Of a stretch of DNA of 64,000 bases, positions 35,684 to 42,712 are shown piece after piece. Positions within the stretch are counted from its first letter, which is position 1. Each line of letters begins with the position of its first letter. Made by a program: the position numbers and the translations under genes. The notes below the pieces were generated by a model, which ran no database searches, had not been told where the DNA came from, and was given only the letters and a program-made list of their open reading frames with translations. Source of the DNA: Candidatus Latescibacterota bacterium (GTDB taxonomy: Bacteria > Latescibacterota > UBA2968 > GCA-2709665); NCBI GenBank assembly GCA_021295655.1, contig JAGWBX010000007.1, forward strand, positions 18,974-82,973, given 5' to 3'.

Positions 35684-36742
35684 GTGTTGTCATTCACCAG
35701 GAAGAAACACACGCTCACCAGCCTGGCGCGGACCTGCGGGTGAGCGGCCAAAGTCAGTCCGGTCGGACTGAAGAAACTTCTGGACGGCCTGCCGCAAAAC
35801 GCCGATCCGAATCTGATGGTGGGTTTTAAGTCCAGCGACGACGCCGGCGTCTACCGAATGGACGACGAGACCGCCCTTGTGCTCACGGCGGACTTCATCA
35901 CGCCTCCGGTGGACGATCCGTACGTTTTCGGACAGATCGGTGCAGCCAACGCCCTTAGCGACGTCTACGCCATGGGCGGACGGCCGATCGCCTGCCTGAA
36001 CCTGATCGGATTTCCATCCCGGCGCCTGGGGCCGGAGGTCCTGGAGGGCATCGTCGAGGGCGCCCTCAACAAGATCACGGAAGCCGGCGCCGTACTGGCG
36101 GGAGGGCACACCACCGACGATGAGGAACCCAAATTCGGCCTGTCCGTGACCGGAGTCGTGCACCCTGAAAAATACTGGCACAACGCAGGCGCCCGGCCGG
36201 GCGACCTGCTCATCCTGACCAAGCCCATCGGCAGCGGCGTGCTGTTCAATGCAAATCTCAAAGGATGGGTCTCGGACGCGGCGATGCAGGAATGCCTGAA
36301 CGTCACAGCCGCCCTCAACAAAACCGCGGCTGACGTCATGACCGGGTTCGACGTCCACGCGGCTACCGACGTGACCGGCTTCGGCCTGGCCGGCCACGCC
36401 CTCGAGATTGCGAGGGGCTCCGGGCTCACCCTGGAGATCTCCACGGCGGAGGTCCCAGTGATGTCGGAGGCCCTTGAAATGTATGAGAAAGGCGTGGGTA
36501 CCGGCGCCAACGCCGCCAACCGGGAACTCATCCGGGACGCGACCCGTTGTGACGCGGCCCTGCCTGAACCGCACGACGAGGTATTCGTCGATCCCCAGAC
36601 CAGCGGGGGTTTGCTGGTCTCGGTTCCGCCCCACCAGGGCCGGAGCCTCCTGGCCGCCCTGCACGACGCCGGAGAGGAAGCGGCGCGGATCATCGGTTCC
36701 GTGAAGCCTCTCGATGGAAACACGCAGATTATCTTTTCGTAG
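35684..36742 (+). CDS. selD: selenide, water dikinase with selenocysteine (TGA at 35741-35743)
   Basis: Makes selenophosphate from selenide and ATP for selenocysteine and selenouridine. The obvious frame begins only at 35816, but codons upstream continue the family's N-terminus: LTSLARTCG, an in-frame TGA, then AAKVSPVGLKKLL. The TGA stands where E. coli SelD has Cys17, three residues before the catalytic Lys (Lys23 here), so it must read as Sec20. GTG at 35684 with GGGGG upstream is the best start, giving 352 residues, normal for SelD. GAANALSDVYAMGG and DPQTSGGLL are further signatures. A SECIS-like hairpin follows the TGA. The gene's own TAG stop is the first three bases of a MITE-like repeat. 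Confidence 0.92.
35741..35770 (+). promoter_or_regulatory. SECIS-like element of selD
   Basis: Eleven bases after the TGA lies a 6-bp stem, CAGTCC/GGACTG (35755-35760 and 35765-35770), with loop GGTC. A GGUC loop is the known SelB contact in the E. coli fdhF SECIS. It overlaps the coding frame, as bacterial SECIS elements do. Confidence 0.7.
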
Positions 36743-37050
36743 TGGTCTGTCCCGAAAATATCTCACCCTTAGCAGTCTGTTGATAAAGTCGCTCTGCAGG
36801 CGAGGCCGAGTCATTGTGGCCGAAGGCAAGGCGCGCAACCGAGTCGAATCGAGCGATTCGGCGCGCAAGGGCCGGCCGCCTGTCTGCGTGCACCGCACAG
36901 GCAGGTAGCCCGGATGGACTTTTTCAACGGGCTGTTAGGCCGCCGATTCATCCCGTCTCGCTACGTTGCTTGTGCTGAGCTTGTCGAAGGATGCGAGCCG
37001 GGCGACTCGACGGCTGAATTCAAGCTATCTATTTCCGGGACAGACCACTA
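36740..37050. repeat. MITE-like element family 1, copy a (~311 bp)
   Basis: Terminal inverted repeats of 21 bp with one mismatch (TAGTGGTCTGTCCCG then AAAATA on the left, GAAATA on the right). The left end supplies the TAG stop of selD and the right end the TAG stop of trmB, which converge here. It holds no transposase. A family-2 element is nested inside at 36769-36938. The right-hand 85 bp recur in copies at 42.5 and 60.5 kb. Confidence 0.75.
36769..36938. repeat. MITE-like element family 2, copy a (~170 bp, nested)
   Basis: Ends are TTAGCAGTCTGTTGATAAAG and, reversed, CTAACAGCCCGTTGAAAAAG. The interior is almost the reverse complement of the copy at 55664-55838, including GGCCGGCCGCCTGTCTGC. 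No ORF of note. Confidence 0.75.
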
Positions 37051-38067
37051 ACGGCCCACTGCGCTTTCCACCACACTCAGCCCGGAACAGAGCGCCAGCA
37101 CCATCTCTCCCACCCTGCCAACTGCCTGCTTCACCCCCCAGGTGGGCCGTGGCTGCCCGATTGGCGACAGTTTGATCAACACCCGGTCTCCGGGACGCGC
37201 CAGGACCAGCACGCCGAAGTGCTGGGAGAATGAGCCTTCCCTGACCATCGCCTCGACCAGACAGTCCCCGTTCCGGTCCGTGTAGACGGCCGGCAGCTTG
37301 ATCACCACCGTCACGCCGCGATGGTCCGTCCGCCATGAACAGGCCTCAAAATCCGCCGGCAACCGGGCGCGGTCGTACTTCCCTTTCAGAAGCATATTCG
37401 GCATCGGTCCAACCTTTTCAACGGTTTTCGCCAGGACGCCGCCGGCTTCGCGCCGCCAGACGAAATAACGAACGGGAACGCCGGCATCCAGGGCCTTTCG
37501 TTCATACTTGGTGGGCTTCCTGCCGCGCAACCTGAGCACCGACGGGGACTGGAAGCCGGACCGTAAAAACGGCTGCGCTTCCAGAATCTCCGAAATCCAC
37601 GATGCGTATCCCTGGTGGTCGGTCGCCACGGTCACCGTCCCGCCCGGCGCCAGCCGCTCCGAAAGCGCCTGGACAAATGCGGGCTGGATCAGGCGCCTGC
37701 CGTGATGGCGCTCCTTTGGCCAGGGATCCGGGAAGTTGATATAAAAATGTGAGACACTCTCCGCCGAAATGAGGTGTTCCAGCACAAAATCCGCTCCTCC
37801 ATGGACCACCCGCACGTTCTCCGGCTGACTTCGCTCCAGCCGCTTGAACAGCCGCTGAACCGACACCCAGGATCGTTCGATTCCTACGAAATTCATCTCA
37901 GGATGCACAAGGGCCCGGTCCACCAGAAACTCGCCGGTGCCGAAGCCGATTTCCACAACCAGCGGGCCCGGACGGCCGAAGACCTTCTCCCAATCCGGCG
38001 GCCAGTCCATCTTTGTCCAGGAGACCATGTAATTCAGGATGGCTTCGCTCAACGGCCTGGCAGCCAT
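37048..38067 (-). CDS. trmB: tRNA (guanine-N7-)-methyltransferase with C-terminal extension
   Basis: 339 residues. Residues 30-215 are TrmB: VVEIGFGTGEFL (SAM site), FVGIERSWVSVQRL, FYINFPDPWPKERHHGRRLI (catalytic Asp and tRNA-binding part) and a YERKAL region. It makes m7G46 in tRNA. About 120 further residues follow (LKGKYDRARLP to VVESAVGR), unlike the roughly 220-residue E. coli enzyme. Such tails are seen in some phyla. The stop codon is inside the MITE end. Confidence 0.92.
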   Translation of the reverse strand: MAARPLSEAILNYMVSWTKMDWPPDWEKVFGRPGPLVVEIGFGTGEFLVDRALVHPEMNFVGIERSWVSVQRLFKRLERSQPENVRVVHGGADFVLEHLISAESVSHFYINFPDPWPKERHHGRRLIQPAFVQALSERLAPGGTVTVATDHQGYASWISEILEAQPFLRSGFQSPSVLRLRGRKPTKYERKALDAGVPVRYFVWRREAGGVLAKTVEKVGPMPNMLLKGKYDRARLPADFEACSWRTDHRGVTVVIKLPAVYTDRNGDCLVEAMVREGSFSQHFGVLVLARPGDRVLIKLSPIGQPRPTWGVKQAVGRVGEMVLALCSGLSVVESAVGR

Positions 38068-38103
38068 GACACAGCTCCGAGTGGCAGAATCCCTTTGTCG
38101 AAT

Positions 38104-38850
38104 TCATCCTCGCCGGCGGCGCCATGCAGCCAATTCTTCTCTAAGGGGCGCCCAGTAGCTACGGTCCAGCCTGCGTTCTCGATCTTCCTCGTCGTAAAGG
38201 AGACCCTCGACGTCCGTACGCCGTCCCGCCAGAACACTTCCCAAAAGCGGTCGGCTCTCGACCATGTCACGGGTTAAACCAGGGTATTTCCCCACGATCT
38301 CCTGAAGGATGTCCGGCGTCCTGCACTCTGCGAGCCAGAAGCGCACGTTTTCTTCAGAAGCCGTGGTATGACGCTGATAGTAGTCGGCCTCGATCAGGCG
38401 ACGGATCATCGGCCAGTCTTTGTCACGCTGCGTTTTCTTCGCGCGAACCAGATCTTCCAAGGCCATCACCGGTACGGCACAGACCTCGGGAAGTACGATC
38501 TCCAGCCGCCGATTCCACAACACTTCGAAGTTCGGCAAACCTCTCAGCTTACCCATTACATCGATTCGAAGCCCCTCGACACCAGGAGCACCGCACCTGA
38601 AGTGGCAGGCATGTCCCCGTTCGAGTACTTCTCGGCTCAGATCAGGCACGTACATTGTTTCGGCCTGCAACCGATCAAGAACAGTCTGCAGGTGATTCAG
38701 ATTATCGGCCGATGCCAGTATCGCCAGATCGATGTCCCGACTGAACTCCGCCGCTCCGTAAAGGATACAGGCTTGACCGCCCATCAGCAGCGCTCGGACT
38801 CTGGAATTGAATATCGTGGAAAGGGCTTTGGGTATCGGGCTTCGGTTCAA
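38104..38850 (-). CDS. nucleotidyltransferase-fold protein (MNT/AbiEii-like)
   Basis: About 248 residues from a TTG at 38850 with GGAGG five bases upstream; the frame is open further up but reads as noise there. The NTase core is RALLMGGQACILYGAAEFSRDIDLAI, with the G-G and the paired Asp (D-x-D), and a third acidic residue in LRIDVMGKLRG. Then MALEDLVRAKKTQRDKDWPMIRRL follows, as in AbiEii/DUF6036 proteins. The protein probably adds nucleotides to a target, as the toxin or antitoxin of an MNT pair. It overlaps the small ORF before it. Confidence 0.75.
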   Translation of the reverse strand: MNRSPIPKALSTIFNSRVRALLMGGQACILYGAAEFSRDIDLAILASADNLNHLQTVLDRLQAETMYVPDLSREVLERGHACHFRCGAPGVEGLRIDVMGKLRGLPNFEVLWNRRLEIVLPEVCAVPVMALEDLVRAKKTQRDKDWPMIRRLIEADYYQRHTTASEENVRFWLAECRTPDILQEIVGKYPGLTRDMVESRPLLGSVLAGRRTDVEGLLYDEEDRERRLDRSYWAPLREELAAWRRRRG

Positions 38851-38953
38851 AGTCTCCTCCAAAAAGCAGGAATATATCCCAGAGTTTCTGTGACTCGACG
38901 AAACGCTCCACGGGGGAACGAGCGTACCAATCCCTGAGTTCACCTTCGTACAT
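38702..38953 (-). CDS. small protein overlapping the nucleotidyltransferase gene
   Basis: 83 codons from the ATG at 38953. The first ~50 residues (MYEGELRDWYARSPVERF, then ESQKLWDIFLLFGGDF) look real and resemble the short partner proteins encoded upstream of AbiEii-like nucleotidyltransferases. The last ~30 overlap the next gene in another frame and may be read-through. An AGGA lies about 10 bases upstream. Confidence 0.5.
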   Translation of the reverse strand: MYEGELRDWYARSPVERFVESQKLWDIFLLFGGDFEPKPDTQSPFHDIQFQSPSAADGRSSLYPLRSGGVQSGHRSGDTGIGR

Positions 38954-39003
38954 TTCGTCGCAATCCTGAAATCGTCGATTGACGCGGATAAAGTGAATTT
39001 CAA

Positions 39004-39343
39004 TCAGGGGCGGTTCGGATTCCCGCACCCGGGTGCAGAATCGCCGCCCCGTTGAATTTAGGGGATATGAGAATCCGAATCAAGGGGCGCGTTTCTGCAA
39101 TGCCGACGCCGCGAAAAACCATTGACATCGGAATTCTCGCAATGCATGTTTTGTACGACGTGTGGTTACTGGATAGAAGATGAATAAAATCAATTAGATA
39201 AGGAATTCATCAGGTTCTGCTGACGCCTTTCGGCATACAGTTCGGGCGCCCGTTCGCGATGGCGTGGCCCCCCTGCATTAACGACCGTCCGGGGCGCCGC
39301 CGCGAAATTCGAAGGGCATCGGTTTTCCAGAGGAGGCATTGCA
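39004..39343. other. intergenic gap, divergent genes
   Basis: About 340 bases between the nucleotidyltransferase pair (leftward) and the ThuA gene (rightward). It should hold two promoters. The stretch 39170-39205 is AT-rich. No gene recognised. Confidence 0.4.
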
Positions 39344-39982
39344 ATGAACGTATTGATCCTGTCGGGAGCGAATCACGGCTTCGATCAGAGCGCCGGGATG
39401 ATCCATGGGTTTCTGAACGACCAGACCGACCTGTCCGTGGAACTGAGCGCGGACAAGGACCTGCTGGCGAGCGGGTTGGACCCTTACGATGTCTGCGTGT
39501 TCGGAACGGGGTTCACGCGCACCGTTAAGCGTGAGGACGGTTCGATCGCCCGCGAACCGGATCTGACGCCCGCGCAGGAGGATGGCCTTTTCGGGTTCGT
39601 CGCCGGCGGCAAGGGTCTGGTGGGGATTCACGGATCGGGATGGTGGATCGACGGGCGGGCGGGCGACCTCCTGGGCGGACATGCCAACTGGCACCCGCCC
39701 GGGTTGACGTTTACCGTACAGGTGGAAGACCCGGATCATCCCGTGATGGAGGGTATCGAGGATTTCGAGGTGGACGACGAAATCTACATTTCGGCGTATG
39801 AACCTCAGCTGCGGATTCTCGCGTCCGCGCAATGGCATGGCGGGACGTTTCCGGTTGCGTGGGTGAAAGCGTACGGATCGGGCCGGGTCTTCTACACGGC
39901 GCTCGGCCACGGCCCGGGCACGTTCGCGCGGCCTCCGGTACAGGCCATGCTCTGCCAGGGCGTGCGCTGGGCCGCGGGTTGA
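39344..39982 (+). CDS. ThuA-like protein (class I glutamine-amidotransferase fold)
   Basis: 212 residues. It opens MNVLILSGANHGFDQSAGMI. GKGLVGIHGSGWWIDGRAGDLLGG is the equivalent of the nucleophile-elbow region, and FTVQVEDPDHPVMEGI with VWVKAYGSGRVFYTALGHGP matches ThuA-like (PF06283-type) proteins, which bind sugars or act in trehalose utilisation. AGGAGG lies seven bases before the ATG. It precedes an SDR gene by 120 bases on the same strand; both may act in sugar or polyol catabolism. Confidence 0.85.
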   Translation: MNVLILSGANHGFDQSAGMIHGFLNDQTDLSVELSADKDLLASGLDPYDVCVFGTGFTRTVKREDGSIAREPDLTPAQEDGLFGFVAGGKGLVGIHGSGWWIDGRAGDLLGGHANWHPPGLTFTVQVEDPDHPVMEGIEDFEVDDEIYISAYEPQLRILASAQWHGGTFPVAWVKAYGSGRVFYTALGHGPGTFARPPVQAMLCQGVRWAAG

Positions 39983-40102
39983 ACGTCAAAGACTGTATAC
40001 AAGACGTCGGGAGGCTGAAATCCCGTCGCGCGTGGCGCAGCCGGAATGAGACATCGTTCGTTTACTTAAGCGGCACGGGTGTCGACTCAAGGAGGGACCG
40101 AG

Positions 40103-40888
40103 ATGCTGGAGTTGAATCTGTCGGGTAAGGTGGCGCTGGTAACAGGGGCCAGCGAGGGCATCGGAAGAGGGATTGCCCTGAAGTTGGCCGGTGAGGGGTG
40201 CCGGGTTGCGATGTGCGCGCGGCGGCAGGACGTTTTGGCGAGCGCGGCAGAGGCCATCAGATCGGAAACCGGCGCCGAGGTGCTCTCGGTGAGGGCGGAC
40301 GTGACGCAAACCTCGGATCTGGAGCGGTTGGTGAACGCGGCGGTGTCCGAATTCGGCGGTATCGATATTCTCGTGAACAACGCGGGTCGTTCGGAAGGCC
40401 ATCACTTCGAGGACGCAACCGAGCCCGTCTGGCAGGGGGACTTCGACTTGAAATTCTGGGCTGCGGTCCGCGGTTCAATGCTGGCGGTTCCGCATATGAA
40501 GGCCCGCGGCGGGGGCAGCATCGTGAATATCACGCATCCGGGAGGCAAGGCGCCCGGACCGGGCTCCGTGCCCACGTCGGTGAGCCGGGCCGCCGGTATC
40601 GCTTTGACCAAAGCCATGTCCAAAGACCTGGCGCAACATCTGATCCGGGTGAACACGGTATGTCTGACGAACATCAGGTCTGCTCAGGCACAGCGGGCGT
40701 GGACGGCGTCCGGCAGCGACCTGGATTTCGATGCCTGGTGTGAAGAACTGGGAAAGGACGTGCCGCTGGGGCGGATGGGGGAACCCGGTGAGGTGGCCGA
40801 TCTGATCGCGTTTCTTGTGTCCGAACGGGGCGCGTTCATTACCGGCGCCGCGATCAATTTCGATGGCGGGTCGGGGGAGACGGTCTAG
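40103..40888 (+). CDS. SDR-family protein with altered catalytic residues
   Basis: 261 residues from the ATG at 40103, preceded by AAGGAGGG. The Rossmann part is classical: VTGASEGIGRGIAL (cofactor), ADVTQ and LVNNAGR. The active site is not: where FabG-like SDRs have Tyr-x-x-x-Lys, this protein reads PTSVSRAAGIALTK, with Thr and Arg at those positions. Similar non-canonical SDRs are common in actinobacterial and marine genomes. The C-terminal FITGAAINFDGGSG is normal. Activity and substrate uncertain. Confidence 0.88.
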   Translation: MLELNLSGKVALVTGASEGIGRGIALKLAGEGCRVAMCARRQDVLASAAEAIRSETGAEVLSVRADVTQTSDLERLVNAAVSEFGGIDILVNNAGRSEGHHFEDATEPVWQGDFDLKFWAAVRGSMLAVPHMKARGGGSIVNITHPGGKAPGPGSVPTSVSRAAGIALTKAMSKDLAQHLIRVNTVCLTNIRSAQAQRAWTASGSDLDFDAWCEELGKDVPLGRMGEPGEVADLIAFLVSERGAFITGAAINFDGGSGETV

Positions 40889-40893
40889 GCGGA

Positions 40894-41667
40894 TTACACA
40901 ACCAGTTGATGCGCCCTGGTGAAGCAGCGGCGGCGGACGACGTGTACCACAAAGACTGAGCCGATGGCCGTGGCGGCAACAATCATCAGCATCACGATGA
41001 TCTGATATTTGATGGCGGTCATCGGATCCGATCCGGCCAGGATCTGACCTGTCATCATCCCGGGCAGAGATACCAGGCCTACCGTCATCAGGGCGTTGAT
41101 GGAGGGAATCATGCCGGCCTTTACCACGTCGCGCAGTATGGTGGCCGTGGCTTCCTGGTAGGTGGCGCCCAGGCAGAGTGCGAGTTCGATCTGGTCCCGC
41201 TGTTTGCGCAGGTCGGAGAAGAGGCGTTCCAGTGCGATCGTGACCGCGTTCATGGAGTTGCCGATAATCATCCCGCCCAGGGGGATGAAGTACTGTGGCG
41301 TGTACCAGGGCTTGACCTGGACGATAGCGGCCGTTACCAGGATGGACACGGTGGTGTAGCTGGCGACCATCGAAATGAAAGTGGGCACGAAGTAGGCCAC
41401 TTCCTTTTCCTTTACCCGTCCGCGGATGGCGTGGGCCGCCCAGAAGACCATCCAGACGAAGACGATGAGAATCAGGTAAGGGTTGTTGATCTGGAAGATG
41501 TATTTGAGAACGTAGCCGACGAGAAAGAGCTGCGCGAAGGTGCGCACCGTGCCCCACGCGAGGTCCTTTTCCAGGTTGAGCCTGAAGATAACCGAGCCGG
41601 TACCCGCGATCAGGACGAATACGAGACACAGAAGCAGTTGGAAGGGAGAGATCTCGATCAGGTTCAC
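40894..41667 (-). CDS. fetB: FetB-type ABC permease (UPF0014)
   Basis: 257 residues from a GTG at 41667 with AGGAGG seven bases upstream; the GTG overlaps the fetA stop (GTGA). Seven or eight helices. UPF0014 signatures: MIIGNSMNAVTIALERL, LALCLGATYQEATATILRDVV and MTVGLVSLPGMMTGQILAG. E. coli FetAB (YbbLM) exports iron and protects from oxidative stress. Whether this pair handles iron is an inference from family. Confidence 0.9.
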   Translation of the reverse strand: MNLIEISPFQLLLCLVFVLIAGTGSVIFRLNLEKDLAWGTVRTFAQLFLVGYVLKYIFQINNPYLILIVFVWMVFWAAHAIRGRVKEKEVAYFVPTFISMVASYTTVSILVTAAIVQVKPWYTPQYFIPLGGMIIGNSMNAVTIALERLFSDLRKQRDQIELALCLGATYQEATATILRDVVKAGMIPSINALMTVGLVSLPGMMTGQILAGSDPMTAIKYQIIVMLMIVAATAIGSVFVVHVVRRRCFTRAHQLVV

Positions 41668-42326
41668 GCGGAGACCTCCTGAAGACCGCCGTCGAGCCGG
41701 TAACGCCGGGCGCTGACCCGAACGGGCGTGAAGTCCAGGTGCGTAACCTGGACAATGCCGATGTTCTGTTCCAGCGCGAGTCGTTCCAGCCACGCTTCGA
41801 CCACGGATCTGGACTCGGGGTCAAGGGCGGAAGTGGGTTCGTCACAGAGGAGAAAGCGGGGTTCGGACAGCAGCGTACGGATCAGGGCTATCCGCTGTTT
41901 CTGGCCTACGGAAAGCGTTTCCGCGTCGTCGTCGAGGTTCACGTCCTGAAGCAGAAAATCGTTCAGAAGGACTCTGAGCCGGTCATCGTCCGGGAACGGT
42001 CTTTCGCGTCCGGATTTGAAGGTGAACGACATGGTCAGGTTGGTACGCACGTTGCCGCCGGCCATTGCGGGCGTCTGCTGGACGTAACCGACCATTCGCC
42101 GCAGTTCCGTGACGTTGTGGCGAGTCACGGGTTCGCCGTCAAGCAGGATGTTGCCCGAGGAAGGTTCCTGCAGCCGGTTGGGCAGTCTGAGGAAGCTGGA
42201 TTTACCGCTTCCCGACGGGCCATGGATGAGTACGAAATCCCCGCTGTCGACGGTGAGTTCCACTCGTTGAAACAGCGGTTTTTTTGTGCCGTATCGAAGC
42301 GACAGGTTCCTGATCTCGAGGCGCAT
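41664..42326 (-). CDS. fetA: FetA-type ABC ATPase
   Basis: 220 residues from the ATG at 42326. HGPSGSGKSSFLRLPNRL (Walker A), LSVGQKQRIALIRTLL (signature) and FLLCDEPTSALD (Walker B) are all intact; VQVTHLDFT carries the switch His. Partner of the permease just downstream. The start region is preceded by a conserved ~195-nt sequence that is also found upstream of sthA, so expression of both genes may share a control. Confidence 0.9.
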   Translation of the reverse strand: MRLEIRNLSLRYGTKKPLFQRVELTVDSGDFVLIHGPSGSGKSSFLRLPNRLQEPSSGNILLDGEPVTRHNVTELRRMVGYVQQTPAMAGGNVRTNLTMSFTFKSGRERPFPDDDRLRVLLNDFLLQDVNLDDDAETLSVGQKQRIALIRTLLSEPRFLLCDEPTSALDPESRSVVEAWLERLALEQNIGIVQVTHLDFTPVRVSARRYRLDGGLQEVSA

Positions 42327-42349
42327 GCCTGGCTCAAAAGCGCAAATGG

Positions 42350-42546
42350 TTAACCCCAATTCGAGGAAAACAGCAACTCGGCGACGCGACGAAACCCCCT
42401 GAAACGGGGCGTAACGGGCGTCAAAGAGGACGTTTATTCAGTTCACGTCCAGTGACCCGGTGTATCCTGGCAATCAGAAGTTAAATCACCTTTATCGACT
42501 TGCATATATTCGGTTTTACTTCCCCGAAGACTTACGAATCAAGGTT
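42350..42546 (-). promoter_or_regulatory. conserved leader upstream of fetA (copy A)
   Basis: About 197 bases ending 23 bases before the fetA start. By eye roughly four in five positions match, in the same orientation relative to the gene, the sequence 61119-61313 upstream of sthA. Shared features include CTTCGGGGAAGTAAAAC, ATATATGCAA, AATAAACGTCC, a CCCC/GGGG hairpin (42395-42409, 69 bases before the start) and GTCGCGTCGCC. The far end abuts a MITE-like element. Confidence 0.7.
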
Positions 42547-42712
42547 TAGCGTCCTGTCCCAAAAATACCTCGCCATTCTTCCGCCTGTCTGCGTGCGTGA
42601 GATAGCACGCACAGGCAGGCCGATTCATCCGACCTGCCCAGGTCGGAGGTGCCTTGCGAGCCGGGCGACTCGACGGCCGAATTCAGGCAACTTATTTCTG
42701 GGACAGAACACA
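42547..42712. repeat. MITE-like element family 1, copy b (~165 bp)
   Basis: The left end begins TAGCGTCCTGTCCCAAAAAT; the right end, reversed, reads TGTTCTGTCCCAGAAATA. The interior shares GCCGGGCGACTCGACGGC with copy a. The right end encodes the last six residues (CVLSQK) and TAA stop of the next minus-strand gene. Confidence 0.7.

Noticed and set aside
35741..35743. TGA in selD as a frameshift or nonsense mutation
   Set aside because: It sits precisely at the known Cys/Sec position, the frame is otherwise intact, and a GGTC-loop hairpin follows at the expected distance.
38851..39003. N-terminal 51 codons in frame with the nucleotidyltransferase
   Set aside because: They read as random sequence and overlap the better-looking small ORF in another frame; TTG at 38850 has an ideal ribosome site.
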